From Candidatus Gastranaerophilales bacterium (GTDB lineage Bacteria > Cyanobacteriota > Vampirovibrionia > Gastranaerophilales > Gastranaerophilaceae), in NCBI GenBank assembly GCA_944322935.1, contig CALUQO010000025.1, forward strand, positions 1 to 38,411: a DNA stretch of 38,411 nt, given 5' to 3'. Shown here one piece after another: positions 1-7,540 of this stretch. The notes beneath the pieces are model-generated. The model saw only the letters and a list, made by a program, of their open reading frames with translations, was not told where the DNA came from and made no database searches. Numbering within the stretch: position 1 is the stretch's first letter; each line of letters starts with the position of its first letter. The position numbers and the translations under genes were made by a program.

Positions 1-163
1 AACCAGTGACCTCCATATCGCTAAAAATCTGAATACGCAGGCTTTGCCCGCTTAGTCGAACCCAGTCTATGCTATTTTGGCCTTCTTTAGCCGCTGAGCT
101 GTGGCGAAGCGTGCTAAATGGCGTCACGAAATAATCAAAAATTTGTGAATCACTATTTAATTG
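1..163 (-). CDS. Partial unidentified open frame running off the left edge
   Basis: A stop-free frame of 54 codons on the minus strand follows a TAA at 166-164 and continues past base 1. Its translation looks protein-like (for example NSIDWVRLSGQSLRIQIF), and it seems richer in G and C than the genes to its right. There is no ATG: the only candidate start is GTG at 127-125, without a clear ribosome binding site. The frame begins inside a perfect inverted repeat (150-174). It lies downstream of, and in the same direction as, the miaB operon. I do not recognise the family. It could be the 5' part of a gene, the remnant of a broken gene, or chance. Confidence 0.3.
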
Positions 164-174
164 TTAAATAGTGA
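150..174. repeat. Perfect 11-bp inverted repeat, 3-base loop
   Basis: Arms TCACTATTTAA and TTAAATAGTGA are separated by TTG. The repeat sits just after the leftward SNase-like gene, so it may help end that transcript, but the T-rich stretch beyond it is short (TTTTTG) and set back from the stem. It could also be an operator for whatever lies to the left. Confidence 0.45.
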
Positions 175-212
175 CCTTGGTATAAAAAACGAAAACTATA
201 AGTTTTCCCATT

Positions 213-713
213 TTAATACACATATGTGCAATAGCCTTTTTCTGTCAAATGGCGGTTAAGGCTTACGTTGTTTATATAAAACTCACCTACAAGGTTGTTT
301 TTTATTCCGTATCCGTGGACAACAACATAGATACTCTCGGGGTATTGATTAAACAGCGATTTTATATATTTTGTCGGAACCGAGTTTCTTTTTACTGAAT
401 ATTGTGACGGACGCATGTATGTGTTACCGTTATTGTCATTGTTTTTGGAAATATTCTCCTGTGTACTTTTGTATGTTCGCATTTTTGTGAATTCATGACA
501 GTCCAAATTTGATACATACATAGTAATACGCACATTTGCAAAATTTCGGTGATCATCATTAAAAAGCACCCTCGCCTGCAGTGCATGAGATACATCAAGA
601 ACTTTTACTTTTACGGGCACCCCAAACTCGTATGGATTTATTATTTTCATTGCGCAGACAGGCAGTGCAGCCGCTATTACCATTACAAAAATTAAACAAC
701 ATAGTTTTTTCAT
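213..713 (-). CDS. Secreted protein with degenerate staphylococcal-nuclease-like fold (copy 2)
   Basis: About 166 residues from the chosen ATG (MKKLCCLIF...). The signal peptide ends near LPVCA, followed by INPYEFG, which matches the copy upstream (INPYQWG). The C-terminal block (VGEFYINNVSLNRHLTEKGY) resembles the last strand and helix of SNase domains, and YVSNLDCHE sits where SNases carry the metal-binding DxxE (VDTPE). The SNase arginines before this motif and after the helix are not visible, and the first acidic motif is poor, so nuclease activity is doubtful. Compared with copy 1 it has an insert rich in N and K near residues 84-100. An ATG 9 bases upstream (722) is an alternative start. 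It lies 38 bases after copy 1 and probably shares its transcript. Confidence 0.6.
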   Translation of the reverse strand: MKKLCCLIFVMVIAAALPVCAMKIINPYEFGVPVKVKVLDVSHALQARVLFNDDHRNFANVRITMYVSNLDCHEFTKMRTYKSTQENISKNNDNNGNTYMRPSQYSVKRNSVPTKYIKSLFNQYPESIYVVVHGYGIKNNLVGEFYINNVSLNRHLTEKGYCTYVY

Positions 714-751
714 AAAGCACATCAATCCCGTACACTGGACATCGTTATTTA

Positions 752-1216
752 TTATTTTGTTTCTTTTTCGTTTGGCACGTAAGTGCACAGACCTTTTTCA
801 ATTAAATGCTTGCTTAAACTTACATCGCCTATGTAAAATTCTCCGACAAGGTTTGTGTATAAGCCGTAGCCGTTTGCTGCAAAATAGATATCATTTGGGT
901 ATCTTTCAAAAATAGATTGCACGTATTGCGCAACCTGTGTGTTTACTCTTTCCGAAACACTCCTCGGTCTTACATAAGTGTATCCTCGCGAACTTTCCAG
1001 ATTGTATGTTCTTGAATATTCATGGCAGTCAAGATTGGATACGTAAACAGGAGAACGCATTCTGTTCAATTGTATTCTTACTTCAAGCGCACCGTATACT
1101 TTCAGTACTTCTACTTTTTCGTGTTTACCCCACTGATACGGGTTTATCTCTTTCATTGCAAAAGTGGGAAGTGTTGAAATAAACAATAAAGAAACCGTTA
1201 GCAGAAATTTTTTCAT
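752..1216 (-). CDS. Secreted protein with degenerate staphylococcal-nuclease-like fold (copy 1)
   Basis: About 154 residues. The start MKKFLLTVS is chosen because it follows a GGAG about 10 bases upstream and overlaps the miaB stop codon (ATGA), so translation is probably coupled to miaB. The signal peptide ends near LPTFA, so the mature protein acts outside the cytoplasm. Motifs shared with the neighbouring copy are INPYQWG, YVSNLDCHEY and LVGEFYIGDVSLSKHLIEKG. The last aligns well with the end of SNase domains (VREGLAWVY-type ends). The DxxE pair of SNase is present in LDCHE but the catalytic arginines are not apparent. A degenerate, perhaps binding-only, SNase relative is the best guess; the fold call is inference. 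Confidence 0.6.
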   Translation of the reverse strand: MKKFLLTVSLLFISTLPTFAMKEINPYQWGKHEKVEVLKVYGALEVRIQLNRMRSPVYVSNLDCHEYSRTYNLESSRGYTYVRPRSVSERVNTQVAQYVQSIFERYPNDIYFAANGYGLYTNLVGEFYIGDVSLSKHLIEKGLCTYVPNEKETK

Positions 1217-2604
1217 AAGATTAACTCTCCTCTCAGATGCCATGTGCTGGCGCCTGTTATTTTTACATTGGCGAATTGCCCGACAAGTTTTTTATCCCCG
1301 TTAAAGTGTACAATTTTATTGTTTCTTGCCCTTCCGGCAAGGATAATATTATTGTCTTTTTCTTCATAAGATTCAACTAAAATCTCAAAAATTTTTCCGA
1401 TACATTTTTCATTGGATTTCAGACAGGCTTCTCTGTTTTTTTCATTCAGCCTTGCCAGTCTATTGGATTTTGTTTCTTCATCAATAAACCGGTCTGTCCA
1501 TTTTGCGGCTTTTGTTTTTACTCTAGGCGAGTAGGCTGCTGTATTGGAATAATCCAGAGCAAATTCGTCAATAGCGCTCAGCGTGTCTAAAAATTCTTCT
1601 TCTGTTTCTCCGGGAAAGCCGGCAATAAAATCCGAGGTTATTGCAACATCTTCGAACGTGTTTCTGATTTTTTTTACAATCTCTCCGTACTCTTCTCTGT
1701 TGTATCTGCGGTTCATTTCTTTCAGAACTTTTGAATTGCCGGACTGCATTGGAATGTGGAAGAATTCGCATACCTTGTCGCATTCTTTCACTGCTTTGAT
1801 TAAATCGTCAGAAATATCTGTCGGATAAGAGGTGACAAATCTTATACGAAATTTCCCTTCAATTTTGTTCAAATCTCTCAAAAGATTTGCCAGCGTAACA
1901 TCTCTTCCGTCATAATCTCTGTCAGGGTCAAGATTTTTTCCGTAGCTGTCCACGTTTTGTCCGAGAAGCGTAATCTCTTTAAAACCTTCTTTTATCGCTT
2001 TTTTAGCTTCTTCCAGAATTTCTGAGGGCTTTCTGCTTCTTTCTCTTCCTCTGGTAAAAGGCACTATACAGTAGGTGCAAAAGTTGTTGCAGCCCTCCAT
2101 AATCGGAATCCAGGCGTTAAGACTTTTTGCGCGTTTAATTTCGTATTTAGCTTCTTGTTCGCCTTCTGTAAATTTTTTAGGTGTTTCATTTGTTGCACAG
2201 ACTCGCTCGCCGTTGTTTATCCGCTTTAGCAGTTCAGGAAGTTCATAGACGTTATTTGTCCCGAACACTAAATCAACATACGGGAATCTTTTTAGAAGTT
2301 TTTCTTTATCCTGCTGTGCAACGCAGCCGCAGAATGCAATTTTTATATTTTTAAAGGGTTGGCCCTGAAGTTCTTTGTTTCGTTCGTCGTTTTTCCATTT
2401 GCCCCAAACTCCGACAAGGCTGTATGCTTTGTCAGCAGAAAGCTGGCGGATGGAGCAGGTGTTTACCATAAGCAAATCGGCTTCTTTGGGCTCGGTAGTT
2501 TCTTCATAACCAAAATAAGAGAGCATGCCGAGGATTCTTTCTGTGTCAGATTTATTCATCTGACAGCCCATAGTTTCAATATATACTTTTTTCATATCTT
2601 CCAT
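1213..2604 (-). CDS. miaB: tRNA-2-methylthio-N6-dimethylallyladenosine synthase MiaB
   Basis: Radical SAM methylthiotransferase that adds a methylthio group to i6A37 of tRNAs in the cytoplasm. The N-terminal UPF0004 domain carries three cluster cysteines (ETMGCQMN, VNTCSIR, AFCGCVAQ). The radical SAM motif is EGCNNFCTYCIVPFTRGRE, and a TRAM domain closes the protein (HLRGELIL end). Length is about 463 residues, normal for the family. The start is taken at MEDMKKVYIETMG because a TATAAT box at 2617-2612 leaves almost no room for a leader; MKKVY at 2595 is the alternative. The stop overlaps the next gene's start (ATGA), so it heads the operon with the two secreted SNase-like proteins, an unusual pairing. 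Confidence 0.95.
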   Translation of the reverse strand: MEDMKKVYIETMGCQMNKSDTERILGMLSYFGYEETTEPKEADLLMVNTCSIRQLSADKAYSLVGVWGKWKNDERNKELQGQPFKNIKIAFCGCVAQQDKEKLLKRFPYVDLVFGTNNVYELPELLKRINNGERVCATNETPKKFTEGEQEAKYEIKRAKSLNAWIPIMEGCNNFCTYCIVPFTRGRERSRKPSEILEEAKKAIKEGFKEITLLGQNVDSYGKNLDPDRDYDGRDVTLANLLRDLNKIEGKFRIRFVTSYPTDISDDLIKAVKECDKVCEFFHIPMQSGNSKVLKEMNRRYNREEYGEIVKKIRNTFEDVAITSDFIAGFPGETEEEFLDTLSAIDEFALDYSNTAAYSPRVKTKAAKWTDRFIDEETKSNRLARLNEKNREACLKSNEKCIGKIFEILVESYEEKDNNIILAGRARNNKIVHFNGDKKLVGQFANVKITGASTWHLRGELIL

Positions 2605-2611
2605 AAGAAAA

Positions 2612-2617
2612 ATTATA
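2612..2617 (-). promoter_or_regulatory. -10 box of miaB, possibly leaderless
   Basis: On the minus strand a perfect TATAAT ends 7 bases before the ATG at 2604. A transcript starting at the usual distance would begin on or next to the start codon. No convincing -35 box was found at 16-18 bases. Confidence 0.5.
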
Positions 2618-2738
2618 GGCAAAACAAGAATTAAAGAAAATCTTACAATTTACAATCTTTAACCTAATCTGTACGGCAATTTATTTTTGTCGCATAATAA
2701 TTTATACTGCTCAGGTAAAAGAAAAAAGGAGCATTTAG

Positions 2739-2876
2739 ATGGACGAATACATTTGTAACGTTTGCGGATACATATATGATCCTGCAGAACACGATAATAT
2801 CCCTTTTGAAGATTTACCTGCGGATTGGGTATGCCCGTTATGCGGCGTCGGAAAAGACGAATTTTCAAAAGCTTAA
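2739..2876 (+). CDS. Rubredoxin, 45 residues
   Basis: A small iron protein that carries single electrons, here most likely to the flavodiiron protein encoded 72 bases downstream. The translation starts [15 protein letters not shown] and contains [14 protein letters not shown], so the two CxxC knuckles that bind one iron (C6, C9, C32, C35) are complete and the usual aromatic residues surround them. It is slightly shorter than the typical 52-54 residues. The start has a good ribosome binding site, AAAGGAG, 7 bases upstream. A TATACT at 2703-2708 may be the -10 box. Cytoplasmic. The gene is easily missed because of its size. Confidence 0.93.
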   Translation: MDEYICNVCGYIYDPAEHDNIPFEDLPADWVCPLCGVGKDEFSKA

Positions 2877-2948
2877 TCCGGTTCGTACAATAAATATGTA
2901 AGGATTTTTGGCAGTGAAATCCCCTTAATTATATAAGGAGATATCATT

Positions 2949-4130
2949 ATGGATTTAAAAATCAGACCTATAAAGAACAATGTCTTTTTCATCGGTTCAA
3001 AAGACAGCAACAGAAAACTGTTCGACCAGTTAATACCCCTGCCTCAGGGAACGACGTACAACTCGTATCTTGTAAAAGGCAGTGAAAAAACAGCTATCGT
3101 AGATACAGATTATCCTAAAAAACTCGATGAATACAAAAAAAGACTGCAGGAAAATAACATTACAAAAGTAGATTACATTATCTCAAACCACGCTGAACAG
3201 GATCACTCGGGCGGAATACCTATGCTTTTGGAAATGTTTCCGGAAGCAAAAGTTGTTACTAACGCAAAGGTTAAAGAAAACGTTATCAATATGCTTCATG
3301 TTGATGAGGACAAGTTTATTGTTATCAATGACGGAGATGAGCTTTCTCTGGGTGATAAAACCTTCCAGTTTATCATTGCTCCGTTCGTTCACTGGCCTGA
3401 CACAATGTTTTCTTATTTAAAAGAAGACAAAATGCTCTTTACCTGTGACTTTTTGGGTTCGCATTACACAAAACATGAACTTTTTGCTGATTATACAGAT
3501 GATTTAAAAGAAGCTGCAAAAAGATATTATGCGGAAATAATTATGCCGTTTAGAAATTTTGCTAAAAAATATACGGATAAAGTTAAATCAATGGACGTTG
3601 AACTTATCCTGCCAAGCCACGGCCCAATATATGACAAACCGCAATGGATTCTGGATTTGTATGCTGACTGGACATCGGATAGAGTAGAAAACAAAGTTGT
3701 TATACCGTATGTTTCGATGTATGAAAGCACAACAATGCTCGTGGACAGATTGAGCGAAAAACTCAAACAGGCCGGTATTGAGGTGAAACTTTTTGACCTT
3801 GTACACTGCGATGAAGGCGAGTTGTCAATGGAGCTTGTGGATTGCGCAACAGTTGTTCTCGGCTCGTCAATGGTGCTGGCCGGCCCTCATCCGGCTGCTG
3901 TTACTGCGGCTTATCTCGTTAATGCGCTAAGACCGAAATTGAGATACTATTCGATTATCGGTTCTTACGGCTGGGGCGGAAATCTCGAGGGTACAATCGA
4001 GAAAATGTTCACAATAATTAAGCCCGAAAAGCTGGATTATGTTATTGTAAAAGGCCAGCCAAGAAAAGAAGATTTTGACAAAATCGATGTTCTGGCAAAT
4101 CAGATTATTGAAAAACATAAAAGCCTTTAA
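2949..4130 (+). CDS. fprA: Flavodiiron protein (FprA-type oxygen/NO reductase)
   Basis: Reduces O2 to water (or NO to N2O) in the cytoplasm of anaerobes with electrons from rubredoxin. The metallo-beta-lactamase-like domain (about residues 1-245) carries the di-iron ligands H81, E83, D85 and H86 (SNHAEQDHSGG), H148 (VHWPDT), D167 (CDFLGSH) and H224 (PSHGPIY). The flavodoxin domain follows (about 250-393), with the FMN loop at YVSMYESTTML. Length 393 is typical of the two-domain class; no rubredoxin domain is fused, which fits the separate rubredoxin gene just upstream. The start has AAGGAG 8-9 bases before the ATG. A strong hairpin terminator follows. Confidence 0.95.
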   Translation: MDLKIRPIKNNVFFIGSKDSNRKLFDQLIPLPQGTTYNSYLVKGSEKTAIVDTDYPKKLDEYKKRLQENNITKVDYIISNHAEQDHSGGIPMLLEMFPEAKVVTNAKVKENVINMLHVDEDKFIVINDGDELSLGDKTFQFIIAPFVHWPDTMFSYLKEDKMLFTCDFLGSHYTKHELFADYTDDLKEAAKRYYAEIIMPFRNFAKKYTDKVKSMDVELILPSHGPIYDKPQWILDLYADWTSDRVENKVVIPYVSMYESTTMLVDRLSEKLKQAGIEVKLFDLVHCDEGELSMELVDCATVVLGSSMVLAGPHPAAVTAAYLVNALRPKLRYYSIIGSYGWGGNLEGTIEKMFTIIKPEKLDYVIVKGQPRKEDFDKIDVLANQIIEKHKSL

Positions 4131-4158
4131 TGGAAATTTATAAGTTTATATTCAAATT

Positions 4159-4192
4159 AAAAAGCCCGCATCAGATTCGATACGGGCTTTTT
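4159..4192. terminator. Terminator after fprA, usable from both strands
   Basis: Arms AAAAAGCCCG and CGGGCTTTTT enclose a 14-base loop. The T run on either strand lets it end both fprA and the convergent gene that stops at 4194. Confidence 0.9.
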
Positions 4193-4193
4193 G

Positions 4194-4628
4194 TCAGCTC
4201 TCAACATCTTTGTGCAGTTTATTGAAAAGATCAATCACTCTGCAAAATCTGAAAGATAAATCCATTGCATCCATATCATCAATGTTGTCGGTTTTATCCA
4301 TTACACATGGCTGCTGGATTCCGTGATTATTATTATATGCAGATTTTAAATCGCTCAAAAAGTTAATTAAATATGCAAGCTGGATTGGCGAAATATTCAT
4401 TCTTGCCGCAATTTCCTCATCCATAAGCAAGTGCAGTGGGTTAGCCTTTTGAACCTTCATGTAAAGTTCTCCGCTTTCATCTGCCCCGAGAAAAATATCA
4501 TTAGCAGGGAAATTTTGTGTTGCAAGCTTTGCAAATACTCCCACTTTTGCTTTATTTTTGTCACTCAAGTTATTTATATCAGGAAAACAATATACGCCTT
4601 TAAAAGATACACTTTGTTTATTAATCAT
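4194..4628 (-). CDS. Hypothetical protein with N-terminal SVSFKG motif
   Basis: About 144 residues, family not recognised. The start MINKQSVSFKG is chosen because it has AAGGTGA 9 bases upstream; a longer frame exists upstream but lacks such a site. The N-terminus carries the short SVSFKG motif, related to motifs in three other proteins of the window. The remainder looks soluble and mostly helical, with no signal peptide or membrane segment. A patch reading DNIDDMDAMD lies near residues 113-122. It is a single gene between two convergent or divergent neighbours. It may be specific to this lineage. Confidence 0.65.
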   Translation of the reverse strand: MINKQSVSFKGVYCFPDINNLSDKNKAKVGVFAKLATQNFPANDIFLGADESGELYMKVQKANPLHLLMDEEIAARMNISPIQLAYLINFLSDLKSAYNNNHGIQQPCVMDKTDNIDDMDAMDLSFRFCRVIDLFNKLHKDVES

Positions 4629-4983
4629 TCTTTGCTTCACCTTTTTTTGTATAAACACAGGTATATAAAAACTTTTGCTAATTTATTACGATATTTAAAC
4701 AAATGTTAATACATTCTCTAAAAGCGTCAGTTCACTATGTACAAACATCTTTTTATTTTGAAAACTTAAGGACTATTGAGTGAAGGCATTTTACACGATT
4801 CTCCAAATTTTGCCTTGCTCGAATGAAAAACAGATTATTTGTGCTCTACGCTGCCGTCTGCAGCACTGTGCACTAATAAAGTAAAATATTGTAAATTTTC
4901 CTTTACAATTTGAATAAAATTATTAAAGTTTTAGTAAAGATTTGCCGATATATATACTGTAATCAATTACAGGGGTGATGCAA
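4629..4983. promoter_or_regulatory. Divergent intergenic region with inverted repeat and -10 box
   Basis: About 355 bases without a gene. A TATACT at 4953-4958 is a likely -10 box for the rightward gene at 4984. An inverted repeat TTGTAAA...TTTACAA (4889-4895 and 4902-4908) lies about 45 bases before it and could be an operator. A GC-richer patch around 4840-4875 (GCTGCCGTCTGCAGCA) can fold locally. No RNA gene was recognised. Confidence 0.4.
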
Positions 4984-5244
4984 ATGTCAGAAAACTTTTT
5001 TAAACAACCATTCGGAATGAATATTAAAGTTCCGGTTAAAACAATAAAACAGGTGGAAAAAACCGCCGAAGGCACTGTCAGCGGCATTTGGGAACCTTTA
5101 TTTAATTTTATTGATACAAATCAACAGGTTTTTAACGGCAATGTTTCAGGCGAGATTGAAAAATATAATCTTATGCAATACAACATTGGCGCTGCTTTAA
5201 GAAGAGACAAAATCACAGGTATTGAATTTGATACAAAAGGTTAA
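4984..5244 (+). CDS. Small hypothetical protein (86 residues)
   Basis: Starts MSENFFKQPFGMNIKV. The ATG at 4984 is preferred over GTG 4975 because AGGGGTGA lies 5 bases upstream of it. There is no signal peptide or membrane segment and the family is not recognised. The segment PFGMNIK resembles the PFGINFKG found in the protein at 28216-28707, so it may belong to the same group of lineage-type proteins carrying a short N-terminal motif. A hairpin terminator follows 37 bases after the stop. Confidence 0.6.
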   Translation: MSENFFKQPFGMNIKVPVKTIKQVEKTAEGTVSGIWEPLFNFIDTNQQVFNGNVSGEIEKYNLMQYNIGAALRRDKITGIEFDTKG

Positions 5245-5281
5245 CCTTAACGATACTTTAAAACATACTCACACAAAAATT

Positions 5282-5325
5282 AATACTCCCATCATATAAT
5301 GTTATATAAAATGGGAGTATTTTTT
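5282..5325. terminator. Hairpin terminator
   Basis: Arms AATACTCCCAT (5282-5292) and ATGGGAGTATT (5311-5321) are followed by a T run on the plus strand. It ends the small gene at 4984-5244 and may also face the convergent Skp-like gene. Confidence 0.85.
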
Positions 5326-5395
5326 ATCTAAACCTATACAACTTTTATTCGTATATTTGAGCGTCCGTATAGCTGATTCGAGCTGCGGACTCAGC

Positions 5396-5857
5396 TTATT
5401 TTACTTCTTTAGCTATTTCGTTGGTTATATCCGTACCGCCGTACAATACAACGCCTTTTGCAAGCACGATGTCATAGTTTGCAGCTTTGGCTTTCTGATT
5501 GATTATTGAAGAAATATTTTTGTCGATATCAGCAAGTTTTTTTGCATAATCTTTTCTGATTGCAGCGCTTTTGGAGTTAAGCTCTTTGTTGTATTTATTT
5601 TCAAGAGATTTCTTTTTATTTGCATCTGTTTCTTTAGCAACATCTGCTCTTGCATCCGTTATAAACTTGTTTAAATCTTTGATTTTTGCTTCTCTGTCAG
5701 CTTTTAGGGCCTTTACCTGAGAAGACGAAGCAACAATTTTTTGTACATCAACTACCGCAATTTTGCTGGGAACATTAGAAATAGCATAATTGTTTACGGA
5801 CATGCCTATAATAAATGCACTTAAACCTAATGCAAAGTACTTAACACCTGTTTTCAT
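5396..5857 (-). CDS. Skp/OmpH-family periplasmic chaperone-like protein
   Basis: 153 residues. An N-terminal hydrophobic segment (YFALGLSAFIIGMSVNNYA) acts as signal or anchor. Next comes the family's first strand (KIAVVDVQKIVASSSQVK), a long charged helical region (about residues 50-120, coiled-coil-like) and a closing segment (YDIVLAKGVVLYGGTDIT) typical of OmpH/Skp. These proteins hold unfolded outer-membrane proteins in the periplasm, so the gene argues for a diderm envelope. The start has AAGGAGAGAG upstream. It stands alone and is divergent from the putative ADP-ribosyltransferase gene. Confidence 0.88.
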   Translation of the reverse strand: MKTGVKYFALGLSAFIIGMSVNNYAISNVPSKIAVVDVQKIVASSSQVKALKADREAKIKDLNKFITDARADVAKETDANKKKSLENKYNKELNSKSAAIRKDYAKKLADIDKNISSIINQKAKAANYDIVLAKGVVLYGGTDITNEIAKEVK

Positions 5858-6015
5858 AAAACTCTCTCCTTTTTTTCCAGTAATAAAATTTTATATTGAT
5901 ATTTTAGCGGTAAAACTAATTTTTATCAACAAGCTTTTTTAATTTTATCGGGTTAAATGACATATTTAAATTTAATATCAGGCAATTTTAAGATATTTTT
6001 TGTTTTTAATTAATT

Positions 6016-6945
6016 ATGAAGGTGAATTCTTATACAAAGTGTGAAATCAATCAAAGCAGCTCTAAGCTTGCGTGTACATCTTTAAAGCCTGAATGCAAAC
6101 AAGAGCACAAAGCTTTTGAGACAGAATCTTCTTGCTGCGGTGATGTATACGGCAGGGCAATGGTTGCAATGCACGGTAATGAAAAGCCTCAGACTAAAGA
6201 AGAAGTTGCAGCAATTGTTAATAAAATAATTGACGGAACCGGCATGAAAATAGGCCGTCATATAAACGACAAGCATATTCATATCGGCAGACCGGTAGAA
6301 GGTTTTAAAAATCTTTGTTATGACGATATGAGGGCCAAATGTTTAAGAAACAACAAAGGAGCAATTGATTTGATTTACCTGCTGGATAACAAAACCGGCG
6401 AGGTTAAAATATATGATGCAGATGCAAATTTGAAAAAACATTTTACGCAAAAAGATATGAAAGCATTGAAAGAATACAAATACACGGTTGATGAATTGCA
6501 TAATTATTTAAGACATGGAAAATTAAGGGGAATAACAGCCCAAGAGACGTTAAAAGATGTAGTAGGAACACTGGATAATCTGTTTAATGATGAGTCAAAA
6601 GTATTCCGTACTGAAAAGGATATGGTTTTATACAGGGCTTTACAGCCGGATTTAAGCGAACTGCAAAAAGATGTTTTAACAACGATAGGCGGAATTTATT
6701 CCGACAATTCTTTTGTTTCAACAACAAAAGAGTATAATATGGCGGAAAGATTTCGTTCCGTAGACAATCCAATTTTAGAAATAGAAGTACCTAAAGGTTC
6801 AAAATATATTGATATGGATGCATTATTTAATATTGATCGCCAGCATTGGAATGAAAAAGAATATTTACTCAATCGCAACAGCCGATTCGAGGTTACAGGA
6901 TTTGACGTGTTAAATAACATTATCAAGGTTAAATATATTGATTAA
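6016..6945 (+). CDS. Putative ADP-ribosyltransferase (R-S-E exoenzyme type)
   Basis: 309 residues. The C-terminal third has the three signatures of the ADP-ribosyltransferase exoenzyme fold: R207 in VLYRALQ, the STS-like motif FVSTT around S235, and the ExE pair E280-K-E282 in WNEKEYLLNRNSRFEV. An ExE pair is usually linked to arginine as the target. The N-terminal 190 residues are unrelated to anything I know and begin with a cysteine-rich stretch (C9, C20, C27, C40, C41). No signal peptide or membrane segment is visible. The ribosome binding site is weak. It may be an effector moved by an unseen secretion system, or an internal modifier. The fold call is motif-based inference; no immunity partner is obvious. 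Confidence 0.75.
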   Translation: MKVNSYTKCEINQSSSKLACTSLKPECKQEHKAFETESSCCGDVYGRAMVAMHGNEKPQTKEEVAAIVNKIIDGTGMKIGRHINDKHIHIGRPVEGFKNLCYDDMRAKCLRNNKGAIDLIYLLDNKTGEVKIYDADANLKKHFTQKDMKALKEYKYTVDELHNYLRHGKLRGITAQETLKDVVGTLDNLFNDESKVFRTEKDMVLYRALQPDLSELQKDVLTTIGGIYSDNSFVSTTKEYNMAERFRSVDNPILEIEVPKGSKYIDMDALFNIDRQHWNEKEYLLNRNSRFEVTGFDVLNNIIKVKYID

Positions 6946-7045
6946 TAATTGCTATGGTGTTGCATTTTTCGGGTGTTATTCAAAAATTTGACAAACATCC
7001 GCAATTTGTTAGACTTGTTATATCTAACATAAGCAGGGAGCAAAA

Positions 7046-7467
7046 ATGACAATAAACATAAAGCAGACGACTAAAGAAAAACTTTCGGCAATTTTAGGGA
7101 TTATCATTTTTTTGCGGTTTGCGTGTTAGTTGTTGCGCTAAATGAGATTATTGATGTGGAATGTGTAAAATCTCAAAATATTTGCACGGTTTATTCGCAT
7201 AAGGCCTTTCAGCCAAGAGAAGTAACGGAAATGTTTAAAATTTCCGAGGTTATGTATGGAGAAGTTGTAAAAGAAAGAACAACGGGGAAAAATCGTCATA
7301 CTTATTACAATGTAGTTTTAAAGTTTAAGAGCGGTCAAAGTTTAAATTTATATAATATAAATTTTAGGAAAAGTGAAAATGCATATAAATTTATAAACAG
7401 AATTCAGGATAGAGAAGATTTTTATTTTAAGGGCAATTTTATAAAATCGTTTTTTGATTTGTATTAA
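7046..7467 (+). pseudogene. Small membrane protein gene split by a one-base frameshift in a T7 run
   Basis: ATG 7046 follows a GGGAG site and reads MTINIKQTTKEKLSAILG, then stops at TAG 7127-7129. If the run of seven T at 7107-7113 had eight, the frame would continue through a hydrophobic helix (IIIFFAVCVLVVAL) into the 114-codon frame that ends at 7467. The joined product would be about 140 residues: a short cytoplasmic start, one membrane helix and a soluble domain (VECVKSQNICTVYSHKAF and later YYNVVLKFKSG). This resembles a widespread kind of small single-pass protein without known function. It may be a pseudogene, a phase-variable gene or a base-calling error. The two pieces are 7046-7129 and 7123-7467. 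Confidence 0.7.
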
Positions 7468-7540
7468 ATAAAATAATAGCAAAAAATATTTTTACGGGGT
7501 TTGTTTTAAACATAAACTAAGAAGAGATTATATTAATAAA

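Noticed and set aside
4840..4880. GC-rich patch as a possible small RNA
   Set aside because: Folds only weakly, and lacks both a promoter and a terminator.
5363..5390. GTCCG...CGGAC hairpin after the Skp-like gene as a terminator
   Set aside because: No T run follows it on the minus strand; read-through to the hairpin at 5282-5325 is more plausible.
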